Part shown: piece by piece, positions 1 through 6,236 of the stretch
Position numbering within the stretch: the first letter of the stretch is position 1
Layout of the letters: every line of letters starts with the position of its first letter
From: RYN-433 sp036558265
GTDB taxonomy: Bacteria; Planctomycetota; Phycisphaerae; Tepidisphaerales; Tepidisphaeraceae
Reading direction: 5' to 3'
Assembly (NCBI GenBank): GCA_036558265.1
Contig: DATBFY010000595.1
Location: 1-6,904, forward strand
DNA: 6,904 nt
Program-made: the position numbers and the translations under genes
The notes under the pieces: generated by a model
The model's database searches: none
The model's input: only the letters and a program-made list of their open reading frames with translations
What the model was told of the DNA's origin: nothing

Positions 1-1076
1 GCGCCGACCGTGTCCATGATGTACTTGCCGACGACGCCCGAGGAGTTGGCGAGGGCGGTGCCGGCTCGGCCGCGCGAGTTGAGCAGGATGCGGACCGATT
101 CGCATGCGCCGGCGGCAAGGCAAACGGCCCTGGCCTTGACGCGGGCCTCCTTGCCGGTGGTCTTGTCGATGAAGAGCACGCCCGTGGCCTTATTGTCGCC
201 GTTGACGAGGATCTCGCGGACGTGGGCGTCGGAGATGATGTCGAGATTTCCGGTGGCAAGGGCGGGCGGGAGGTGGACGGTGGTGGACTGGTAGTTGGCG
301 CCGGCCTGGCACCCGCGGCCGCAGGGGGTGGCCCAGAAACAGGCGGAGCGGTTGGCCATGGATTCGGCGACGATGTCCTGGGCCCACTTGTTGCCGGGGT
401 GGAGCTTGGCCGGGATCGTCTTCCAGTCGAGGTGCTTGGTCAGGACCGCGCGGTGGATGGAGACAATCGGGATGCCGAGCTTCTTCCCGTGCTTCTGCGC
501 GAGCAACTCCGCGGCGCGGCCCCTGGGGGCGGGGAGGAGGACGCCGTCGGGAGAGTTGGGCGTGTTCTCCAGCCCTTCGTTGGTGCCGTAGACGCCGATC
601 AGCATCTCGACCTTGGTGTAATAGGGCTCGAGGTCCTCGTAGGAGAGGGGCCAGTCGAAGCCCAGGCCGTCGCGGGATCGGGGCTTGAAGTCGTACGGGC
701 CGTTGCGCAGCGCGATGCGTCCCCAGTGGTTGGTGCGCCCGCCGAGCATGCGGGGGCGCCACCAGCGGAATTCCTCATGGGGGCCCTTGTGGACGGAGGT
801 GTAGGGCTCGCCGGGCACCTGCCAGCCGCCGCCCACGGTGGCGTCGTAGAAGCCGAAGGGCTTATCCGTCGTGGCCGCGCCCATCAGCGGCGCCTGGCTT
901 GGCGCGTGGAACATGGGCGTTTCGGTGGCGGGGTCGTAGGAGCGTCCGGCTTCGAGCATGACGCACTTGAGGCCGGCGAGGGTGAGCGTGTACGCCGCCT
1001 GACCGCCACCGGCGCCCGAGCCGATGATGATGACGTCGTATTCGGTGGCGGCCTGATTGGGGGGGATGATGGGCAT
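1..1076 (-). CDS. GMC family FAD-dependent oxidoreductase (gluconate 2-dehydrogenase / FAD-glucose dehydrogenase type), C-terminus cut by the window edge
   Basis: Members oxidise an alcohol or sugar hydroxyl with FAD and pass electrons to a membrane or cytochrome acceptor. The 358 visible codons are uninterrupted. Residues 14-25 carry the FAD-binding Rossmann strand and glycine loop (DVIIIGSGAGGG), and L41-E42 precede the acidic residue that usually contacts the FAD ribose. The GMC signature GGRTNHWGR is at 112-120. C246, C252 and C256 form C-x5-C-x3-C, the spacing I recall for the 3Fe-4S ligands of bacterial FAD-glucose dehydrogenase. AAGACESVRILLNS at 321-334 is the usual second FAD-contact region. 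Full-length relatives have roughly 550 residues, so about a third, including the catalytic His region, lies outside the window. The ATG at 1074-1076 puts the Rossmann motif at the expected distance; no strong Shine-Dalgarno is visible. There is no signal peptide; related enzymes are exported with a Tat-signalled small subunit, which is not seen upstream here. The substrate is unknown. Confidence 0.93.
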   Translation of the reverse strand, partial: MPIIPPNQAATEYDVIIIGSGAGGGQAAYTLTLAGLKCVMLEAGRSYDPATETPMFHAPSQAPLMGAATTDKPFGFYDATVGGGWQVPGEPYTSVHKGPHEEFRWWRPRMLGGRTNHWGRIALRNGPYDFKPRSRDGLGFDWPLSYEDLEPYYTKVEMLIGVYGTNEGLENTPNSPDGVLLPAPRGRAAELLAQKHGKKLGIPIVSIHRAVLTKHLDWKTIPAKLHPGNKWAQDIVAESMANRSACFWATPCGRGCQAGANYQSTTVHLPPALATGNLDIISDAHVREILVNGDNKATGVLFIDKTTGKEARVKARAVCLAAGACESVRILLNSRGRAGTALANSSGVVGKYIMDTVG

Positions 1077-1197
1077 GGCGAAAAGTCTTACCGGTGAGGG
1101 GGGGCGGGCGTTGGGAGATCTGGTGACGTTGTGTCGGAGAATATTGCTCCCCAGGGACGTCAACTGCTATTCACGGCCAGCTCCTTCGGTGGGTGGC

Positions 1198-1212
1198 GCC
1201 CGCGCTACGGGC
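1198..1212. repeat. Small GC-rich hairpin just after the ABC-F stop
   Basis: GCCCG at 1198-1202 and CGGGC at 1208-1212 form a perfect 5-bp stem with a 5-base loop, starting one base past the ABC-F stop codon (1214-1216). It is preceded by GGTGGC, as is the larger palindrome at 3163-3219, so it may be a worn relative. No T-run follows on the minus strand, so it is at best a weak terminator. Confidence 0.3.
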
Positions 1213-1213
1213 A

Positions 1214-3148
1214 TTATTCCTCCCGCGCGTAATACTCCGCTTCGAGCTGCTCCAGCTTCTTCGACAGCGATTCGAGTTCGGCCTGGAGCTTTTGGGCATT
1301 CCCCGAGTCTTTGAACGACTCCGGGTCTGCGAACTGTTCCTGGCACTCCGCCAGCGCGATCTCGGTGTCGGTGATCTGCTGCTCCAGTTCTTCGACGCTT
1401 AGTCGTCCGAACGGTCGCAGGTACGGATTGTCCTTCTTCCCCGCCGGCGCCTTCGTCGCTTGCGGCTTGGCGGCTTGAGCCTTCGCGGTCTCCGCCGCCT
1501 TGGCCCGTTCGGCGCGCGCCGCGTCCATCTCCGCGTCCGCCTTCGCCTTCGCCTGCCACGCCGAGTAATTCCCCGCGAAGTCCACCACGCCTGGCGGATC
1601 GAGCACCAGCAGCCGCCTGGCGACCTTGTCTAAAAAATACCGATCGTGACTGACGCAGAAGATCGTGCCCTCGAACCCCGACAGCGCCCCTTCGAGCGCC
1701 TCGCGGCTGGCGATGTCCAGGTGGTTGGTCGGCTCGTCCAGCACCAGCACGTTGGGCTTGTCGAGCAGCAACTGCGCCAGCCGCACCCGCGCCCGCTCGC
1801 CGCCGGAGAGCATGCCGATCCGCTTGTTCACGTCCTCGCCGCGGAAGAGCATCATCGCCAGGACGTCCCGCAGCTCCTGCACGGACGCCTGCCGCTCGGC
1901 CATCACCTCTTCCAGCACCGTGTTCTCCGGGTCGAACTCCTCGACGCCAAGCCGCTGGTCGTAGTAGCCGATGTTGAGGTTCGCGCCCCAGCGCAGCTCG
2001 CCGCCATCCGCGTCGCGTCGGCCCAGGAGCACTTCGAGCAGCGTCGTCTTTCCCGCCCCATTCGGGCCGATGACGCCGATCCGCTCGCCGCGCTTGATCT
2101 CGAATTTCACGTCGCGCCAGAGCTCTCGCGAATCGTAGGCCTTGGAAAGCTCGCGCACCTCCAGCACGCGGTCGCCGGCGCGCTGGTCGGTCGAGAGCGA
2201 CAGGTGGATCTTCCGCTGCTTGGCGACGGCCGACACCATCGCGTCGCTCTTCATGAAGCGCTCGAGCCGCGTTGCCCGCCCGCGCGCCTCCTTCGACCGC
2301 TGGCCCGCCTGGAACCGCCGGACGAACTCCTGCTGTTTCTCGATCTCCGCCTGCTGTTGGTCGAACTGCCGCTGCTGCGTCAGCTCCTCCAGCTCGCGCT
2401 GCTGCACGAACGCCGTGTAGTTGCCCTTGTACGACTTGAGCCGGCACTGGGTCAGCCAGACGATGCGCGTCGTCAGCCGGTCCAGCAGGAACCGGTCGTG
2501 CGAGATCAGCAGCACCGCGCCGGAGAAATCGAGCAGGTACCGCTCCAGCCATTCGATCGCCGACAGGTCCAGGTGGTTCGTCGGCTCGTCCAGCAAGAGC
2601 AGATCCGGCTCGGCGATCAGCAGCTTCGCCAGCGCCAGGCGCGACCGCTGCCCGCCCGACAGCGTCGTCACGTTCTGCTCCCAGATGTCCTTCTCCAGGC
2701 CGATGCCGTGCAGCGTCCCCTCGAGCTTGTGCCGCCAGGAATACCCGCCGGCCAGCTCGAAATCGTGCTGCACCTTCTGATAGCGCTCGAGCACGCGCTG
2801 CAGCGCCTCGCCCGAGAGGTGAGCCATCTCGTGCTCCAGATCGCGCAATCGGTGCGAGAGCGCGTGCAGCTCGGCGAACGCCAGCTCCGCCTCGTCGATC
2901 ACCGTGTTGCTCGGATCGAACACCGGATCCTGGCGCAGATGCCCGACCTTGATCGACTTGTTCACCGCCGCCGACCCCGCGTCCAGCGGCAACTCGCCCA
3001 ACAGCGCCTTGAAGAGCGACGTCTTCCCCGCCCCGTTATCCCCGATCAGCCCGATCCGCTCCCCGCGGTACACGTTCAGGTTCAGCTTGTCGAACAGCAC
3101 CCGCTGGCCGAAGGTCTTCTCGATGTTGGTCAGCGTGGCGATGGGCAT
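1214..3148 (-). CDS. ABC-F family ATP-binding protein (ribosome-associated translation factor, Uup/EttA/YheS-like)
   Basis: ABC-F proteins are cytosolic twin-ATPases without membrane domains that bind the ribosomal E site and relieve stalled or slow translation; a few give antibiotic target protection. The 644 residues hold two complete ABC cassettes. The first has Walker A GDNGAGKT at 36-43, signature LSGGQ at 163-167, DEPTNHLD at 187-194 and switch His 217. The second has GPNGAGKT at 361-368, LSGGE at 447-451, DEPTNHLD at 471-478 and His 501. Both Walker B Glu residues are present, so both sites should be active. The charged helical interdomain linker, about 235-320, is the P-site-tRNA interaction region of the family. 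A low-complexity Ala/Lys stretch (about 533-572) leads into a C-terminal coiled coil (583-644), as in Uup and YheS types. No membrane segment is present. The subfamily cannot be fixed by eye, and nothing supports a resistance role. The ATG at 3146-3148 lies two residues before the conserved first strand; no clear Shine-Dalgarno is visible. Confidence 0.97.
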   Translation of the reverse strand: MPIATLTNIEKTFGQRVLFDKLNLNVYRGERIGLIGDNGAGKTSLFKALLGELPLDAGSAAVNKSIKVGHLRQDPVFDPSNTVIDEAELAFAELHALSHRLRDLEHEMAHLSGEALQRVLERYQKVQHDFELAGGYSWRHKLEGTLHGIGLEKDIWEQNVTTLSGGQRSRLALAKLLIAEPDLLLLDEPTNHLDLSAIEWLERYLLDFSGAVLLISHDRFLLDRLTTRIVWLTQCRLKSYKGNYTAFVQQRELEELTQQRQFDQQQAEIEKQQEFVRRFQAGQRSKEARGRATRLERFMKSDAMVSAVAKQRKIHLSLSTDQRAGDRVLEVRELSKAYDSRELWRDVKFEIKRGERIGVIGPNGAGKTTLLEVLLGRRDADGGELRWGANLNIGYYDQRLGVEEFDPENTVLEEVMAERQASVQELRDVLAMMLFRGEDVNKRIGMLSGGERARVRLAQLLLDKPNVLVLDEPTNHLDIASREALEGALSGFEGTIFCVSHDRYFLDKVARRLLVLDPPGVVDFAGNYSAWQAKAKADAEMDAARAERAKAAETAKAQAAKPQATKAPAGKKDNPYLRPFGRLSVEELEQQITDTEIALAECQEQFADPESFKDSGNAQKLQAELESLSKKLEQLEAEYYAREE

Positions 3149-3162
3149 GGACGATTGCAGCA

Positions 3163-3219
3163 GGTGGCACGGGCGTCCCGCCCGTGTCTTCCTTTGGGAG
3201 ACAAGCGGGTGCTTGTCTC
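3163..3219. repeat. Double-hairpin palindromic element between lpxD and the ABC-F gene
   Basis: Two perfect inverted repeats lie 11 bases apart. The first is CACGGGCG (3168-3175), loop TCC, CGCCCGTG (3179-3186). The second is GAGACAAGC (3198-3206), loop GGGT, GCTTGTCTC (3211-3219). Together with the leading GGTGG they fill most of the 69-base gap between the lpxD stop and the ABC-F start. The lpxD stop codon (3218-3220) shares two bases with the base of the second stem. The layout resembles REP/ERIC-type interspersed palindromes. I recall very similar GGTGGCACGGGCGTCCC-type sequences scattered through planctomycete-like genomes, often mistranslated as a 'TGGTPVPP' peptide; that is memory, not a search. 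Only one full copy is in the window. As RNA it could end or attenuate the lpxD transcript or shield its 3' end, although no U-run follows either hairpin on the minus strand. Confidence 0.8.
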
Positions 3220-4204
3220 ACTCTTTACTCCCTTCCTCCGCCGACAGTTCTTCCACCTTCTGCTCCAGCAACTTGATCCGCTGCACCAGCTCCGGAAGCT
3301 GCGTAAAAATCGAGTAGACGCGCCTCGCCTGCGCGGCCGGCATTGCCGGAGCCCCGATGACCGTCGTCTGGTCGGGGATGGAGTCCATGATGCCCGCTTG
3401 TGCCCCGATCGTGACGTTGTCGCCCACCTTCAGGTGCCCTGCCATCCCGGCCTGACCCGCGATGGTACAGTGGTGACCGATCACGACGCTTCCGGCGATC
3501 CCGACCAGCCCCACGAACAGCCCGTGTGGGCCGATCCGGGTGCCGTGGCCGATGTCGATCAGGTCGCCGAATTTCGTTCCCTTGCCGATCACTGTCGAGC
3601 CGAGCGTCGCGCGCTGGATGGCGCAATTGGCGCCGATCTCGACATCGTCCTCCAGGATCACGTTCCCCGTCTGCGGGATCTTGTGATGCGCGCCCTGGTG
3701 CGTCGCGTAGCCGAACCCGTCCACCCCGACCGCCGCCCCCGCGTGCAGCGTCACCCGGTCCCCCAGCACGCAGTCGTCGTACACCACGGCATTGGGATAG
3801 AGGATGCAGTCCCGTCCGATCTTCGCCCGCGGGCCGACGAATGCGCCCGGGTACACGGTCGTCCCCTCGCCGACGCTTGCCGTCGGATCCACGTACGCCG
3901 TCGGGTGCACGCCTTGATGCGGATGCCTGCGATAGCCATGAAGGATGACGACCGCCTGCGTGAAGGCGTAATACGGGTCTTTCGCCTTGAGCAGCGCCAA
4001 TCCCGCCCGCTCCAGGTTCACCGATGGGGAAACGACGACCGCCGTCGCCCCGGTCGTTTCCAACTGCTTGATGTACTTCGGATTCGCGAGGAACGAGATC
4101 TGGCCCGTCCTGGCCTCATCCAGCGTGGCGCAGGAGGTGACGTCGACCGCCCCGTCCCCCGAGACGGTGGCGTTGATCCTGCCGGCAAGTTCCTGGAGCG
4201 TCAT
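3218..4204 (-). CDS. lpxD: UDP-3-O-(3-hydroxyacyl)glucosamine N-acyltransferase LpxD
   Basis: LpxD adds the second 3-hydroxyacyl chain, from acyl-ACP, to the 2-amino group of UDP-3-O-acyl-glucosamine, the third step of lipid A synthesis, in the cytosol. The 328 residues fit the family, which is usually about 330-350. The N-terminal uridine-binding LpxD domain covers about 1-95 and includes the typical GQISFLANPKY at 34-44. A left-handed beta-helix of hexapeptide repeats follows from about 98 to 285. LHAGAAVGVDGFGYA (153-167) is the family's substrate-site signature. IGHGT at 218-222 aligns with the E. coli stretch holding catalytic His239, so His220 is the likely base. No clear counterpart of E. 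coli His276 is visible; that segment reads GIMDSIPD. A C-terminal helix (about 300-326) resembles the acyl-carrier-binding or trimerisation helix. lpxA, fabZ and lpxC are not adjacent, so the gene is outside the classical cluster. The ATG at 4202-4204 gives a standard N-terminus with no extension. It implies an outer membrane with lipid A. Confidence 0.95.
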   Translation of the reverse strand: MTLQELAGRINATVSGDGAVDVTSCATLDEARTGQISFLANPKYIKQLETTGATAVVVSPSVNLERAGLALLKAKDPYYAFTQAVVILHGYRRHPHQGVHPTAYVDPTASVGEGTTVYPGAFVGPRAKIGRDCILYPNAVVYDDCVLGDRVTLHAGAAVGVDGFGYATHQGAHHKIPQTGNVILEDDVEIGANCAIQRATLGSTVIGKGTKFGDLIDIGHGTRIGPHGLFVGLVGIAGSVVIGHHCTIAGQAGMAGHLKVGDNVTIGAQAGIMDSIPDQTTVIGAPAMPAAQARRVYSIFTQLPELVQRIKLLEQKVEELSAEEGSKE

Positions 4205-4209
4205 AAGCC

Positions 4210-4242
4210 GCGTAGATTAGGGGATCACCGCAAGGCCGCAAG
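4210..4242 (-). promoter_or_regulatory. Weak candidate promoter close to the lpxD start
   Basis: On the minus strand TTGCGG is followed after 16 bases by TAATCT, which ends about 9 bases before the lpxD ATG. If used, transcription would begin at or next to the start codon and give a leaderless mRNA, which fits the absence of a Shine-Dalgarno sequence there. Both boxes match the sigma-70 consensus only partly. Confidence 0.22.
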
Positions 4243-4284
4243 TTGAACGTCGCGCCGGGCGCTGCAGTTTCCCCGCGGCATTCG

Positions 4285-5397
4285 TCAAACCTTTTCCGCC
4301 TTCCCCGACTCGGCGGACTTGTACAGGGCGGTGATCACCTTCAGGTCCCGCTGCCCCTCCTCGCCCGGCGTGCGCGGCTCCTTGTTCTGCTTGATGCATT
4401 GGGCGAAGAAATCCATCTCGGCCGCGAACTGATCTACATTTTCCAGAGGCAGCTCTTCTTTTTCGCGTTTTCCGGGCATTTGGGCGAAAAGGCGCAGTCC
4501 GGCGTAGGAGAGGAAGGGCTCGGATTCGACAACCCCTTTCGTGCACGTCACCCGGTAGCGGTTGACGCCAAACCCATAGCTCGACGTGCAGTTGGCCAGG
4601 AGCCCGCTGGCGAAGCGCAGCGTGAAGAGCATCGTCTCCTCGACCTGCGGGAAGCGGGGGTCGTTGGGGGTCGAGTAGGTCATGGCCGTCACTTCCACCG
4701 GGTCCTCGCCGCTGAGGTAGCGGCACGCGTTGAGCGCGTAGATGCCGATGTCCATCAGCGAGCCCCCCCCGGCCAGCTTTTTGTTCAACCGCCATTGCTT
4801 CGGATCGCCGATCACGAAGGCCGCCCCGGCGTCGATGTTCTTGATGGCGCCGAACTGCCCCGAGCGCAGCAATTCGATGGCCTTCATATTGAAGGGCTCG
4901 TGCCGCAGTCGGTAACCGATCTGGAGCTTCTTTCCGGCCGCCTTGCCCGCGTCGATCATCTGCTGGCATTCCTCGACGCTGACCGCCATCGGCTTCTCGC
5001 ACAGGACATTCTTGCCCGCCTTGAACGCCCGAATCGTGTACTCGGCGTGCATCGAGTTGGGGAGCACGACGTAGACGACGTCGATGTCCGGGTTGTCCTT
5101 GAGCGAGTCGTAATTGTCGTAGTTGTAGACGTACTTGGGGTTGAGGCTGTACTTCTCGATGATCGGCGGCGCCTTCTCGGCTGCGTGACCGCTCACCAGC
5201 GCGACCAGCCGGGCGTCTTTACACTTGGCGAGCCCCGGGATGATCTGGTTCTTCGAAAGGCTTCCGATCCCGACCACGCAAAAGCCCAGCTTCTTATCGT
5301 TGTCCTGTCCCCGCACGTGCGGCGCCAGGGCCATCGCGGAGGCGGCCAGCAGGGACTTGGCGATCAGCTCACGACGGCTTTGGTTCGTTTGCGGCAT
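4285..5397 (-). CDS. Tat-exported Gfo/Idh/MocA family oxidoreductase, glucose-fructose oxidoreductase-like
   Basis: Gfo/Idh/MocA enzymes use NAD(P) to oxidise or interconvert sugars and sugar derivatives. The 370 residues begin with a Tat signal: SRREL at 7-11, then a hydrophobic stretch LIAKSLLAASAMALA (11-25) before APHVRG, so export to the periplasm is likely. The Rossmann fold starts at 37 with the glycine loop VVGIGS at 41-46. EKP at 134-136 supplies the catalytic Lys135. D216 and Y220, in the MDIGIY stretch, match the Asp and Tyr of Zymomonas glucose-fructose oxidoreductase, which is also Tat-exported with tightly held NADP. The family beta-sheet C-terminal domain fills about 180-320. 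I chose the ATG at 5395-5397 because a good GGAAGGAG (5407-5414) lies 9 bases upstream and the Tat motif then sits at the N-terminus. An in-frame ATG at 5487 would add 30 implausible residues before the signal. The substrate is unknown. lpxD lies 80 bases downstream on the same strand. Confidence 0.93.
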   Translation of the reverse strand: MPQTNQSRRELIAKSLLAASAMALAPHVRGQDNDKKLGFCVVGIGSLSKNQIIPGLAKCKDARLVALVSGHAAEKAPPIIEKYSLNPKYVYNYDNYDSLKDNPDIDVVYVVLPNSMHAEYTIRAFKAGKNVLCEKPMAVSVEECQQMIDAGKAAGKKLQIGYRLRHEPFNMKAIELLRSGQFGAIKNIDAGAAFVIGDPKQWRLNKKLAGGGSLMDIGIYALNACRYLSGEDPVEVTAMTYSTPNDPRFPQVEETMLFTLRFASGLLANCTSSYGFGVNRYRVTCTKGVVESEPFLSYAGLRLFAQMPGKREKEELPLENVDQFAAEMDFFAQCIKQNKEPRTPGEEGQRDLKVITALYKSAESGKAEKV

Positions 5398-5403
5398 ATC
5401 GTC

Positions 5404-5414
5404 GTTCTCCTTCC
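5404..5414 (-). promoter_or_regulatory. Strong Shine-Dalgarno that fixes the oxidoreductase start
   Basis: The minus strand reads GGAAGGAGAAC here, with the AGGAG core at 5407-5411 and 9 bases to the ATG at 5397. It is the best ribosome binding site in the window and rules against the longer upstream start at 5487. Confidence 0.75.
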
Positions 5415-5418
5415 GGGG

Positions 5419-5446
5419 TTGGGACAGCCGCCCGGTAGAGTAAGAT
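5419..5446 (+). promoter_or_regulatory. Candidate promoter of the methyltransferase-DUF488 pair
   Basis: TTGGGA (5419-5424) and TAAGAT (5441-5446) are separated by 16 bases, each matching four of six sigma-70 consensus positions. Transcription would start near 5453 and leave a leader of about 28 bases before the chosen ATG at 5481. This supports that start over the upstream ATG at 5445, which overlaps the -10 box. Confidence 0.35.
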
Positions 5447-5466
5447 GTCTCACGTCTCTTTGACAA
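5437..5466 (-). promoter_or_regulatory. Candidate promoter of the Tat-exported oxidoreductase
   Basis: On the minus strand TTGTCA (5461-5466, five of six consensus -35 positions) is followed after 18 bases by TACTCT (5437-5442, a poor -10). The predicted start near 5430 gives a leader of about 33 bases that contains the strong Shine-Dalgarno. Its -10 box overlaps that of the plus-strand candidate by two bases. Confidence 0.28.
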
Positions 5467-5480
5467 GGAACGTTCAACCC

Positions 5481-6236
5481 ATGTCACGATTGATCCTCAT
5501 CCTTCTCGTGCTGATCACGCCCGTCGTGCCGACCGGCGCACAGGAAATCCTGAAGGACGCGAAGCCGCAAGCGGCGGATGCGCCCAAACAACCCGATGAG
5601 AAGATCCCGCCCCCATTGACACACTACATGGGTCGCGAGATCGCCCAGACCATGCATTTTGCCGGCGCCCCGTGGCTGACGCGCGAGTCCCGCGAGCGCG
5701 AGGAGGAACCCGCCAAGCTCATGAAAGCCCTCAAGCTCAAGCCCGGCATGACCGTTTGCGATCTGGGGTGCGGCAATGGCTTTTACACGCTCAAGCTTGC
5801 CAAGGAGGTCGCCCCGGACGGGACGGTGCTGGCCGAGGACATCCAGAATGAAATGCTCGACCTGCTCCGCCGGCGGATGGACAAGGAAAAGGTCAGCAAC
5901 GTCCAGCCCATCCTGGGAAGCGTCATCGACCCCAAACTGCCCGAAGGCAAGGTGGACCTGGTGCTCCTGGTGGACGTTTACCACGAGATGGACCACCCGG
6001 TGGAGATGCTGGCCAACATCCGCAAGAGTTTGTCGCCCAAGGGCCGCCTGGTGCTGGTCGAGTTCCGCGCCGAGGACCCCGACGTCCCGATCAAGCCCCT
6101 GCACAAGATGAGCAAGCCCCAGATCACCAGGGAACTGACCGCCAACGGCTACAAGCTGGCCGACCAGTACGACGACCTGCCCTGGCAGCACGTGATGTTC
6201 TTCGAGCGCGACAACGACTGGAAACCGGGAAATTGA
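5481..6236 (+). CDS. Exported class I SAM-dependent methyltransferase
   Basis: The fold is a Rossmann-type S-adenosylmethionine methyltransferase. Residues 1-20 (MSRLILILLVLITPVVPTGA) are a signal peptide with likely cleavage before QE, so the mature enzyme should be periplasmic or lipid-facing. A Pro/Lys/Asp-rich spacer follows (24-45), then a conserved entry region, YMGREIAQTMHFAGAPWLTR (49-68), typical of a family of secreted predicted methyltransferases. Motif I is VCDLGCGNGFY at 92-102. The acidic end of strand 2 is AED at 118-120. DLVLLVDVYHEMDHP at 159-173 is the motif IV/post-motif region, and GRLVLVEF at 188-195 is the strand after the next helix. The closing WQHVMFFER (235-243) is a usual final strand. 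The chosen ATG has AAGGA (5465-5469) 11 bases upstream; the ATG at 5445 would add 12 residues before the signal and lies inside the likely -10 box. The gene overlaps the DUF488 start by four bases. The substrate is unknown. Confidence 0.88.
   Translation: MSRLILILLVLITPVVPTGAQEILKDAKPQAADAPKQPDEKIPPPLTHYMGREIAQTMHFAGAPWLTRESREREEEPAKLMKALKLKPGMTVCDLGCGNGFYTLKLAKEVAPDGTVLAEDIQNEMLDLLRRRMDKEKVSNVQPILGSVIDPKLPEGKVDLVLLVDVYHEMDHPVEMLANIRKSLSPKGRLVLVEFRAEDPDVPIKPLHKMSKPQITRELTANGYKLADQYDDLPWQHVMFFERDNDWKPGN

Noticed and set aside
222..1097. Plus-strand Gly/Val-rich open frame of 291 codons
   Set aside because: It is the shadow of the GMC oxidoreductase, whose Rossmann and GMC signatures are on the minus strand.
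1138..1163. TTGACG and TATTCT on the minus strand upstream of the GMC gene as a promoter
   Set aside because: The boxes are good but only 14 bases apart, too close for a standard sigma-70 promoter, so it is not listed as a feature.
3036..3221. Small minus-strand frame containing TGGTPVPP
   Set aside because: It is the palindromic element translated through and running out of frame into the ABC-F gene. The peptide reflects the repeat, not a gene.
1646..4246. An 866-codon plus-strand open frame antisense to the ABC-F gene and lpxD
   Set aside because: It lies opposite two genes with complete, well-placed family motifs. Its translation is Arg/Leu/Gln/Val-rich with no recognisable domain, as expected from the opposite strand of high-GC codons. 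It also runs through the palindromic gap, showing only a lack of stop codons.
4243..5463. Plus-strand open frame of 406 codons
   Set aside because: It is opposite the Gfo/Idh/MocA gene; the minus strand has the Tat signal, EKP motif and a strong ribosome binding site.
5445..5480. Upstream ATG start for the methyltransferase, adding 12 residues
   Set aside because: It would put a polar extension before the signal peptide, overlaps a likely -10 box and lacks a Shine-Dalgarno.
5484..6191. Minus-strand open frame of 235 codons
   Set aside because: It is the shadow of the methyltransferase, whose signal peptide and motif I read cleanly on the plus strand.
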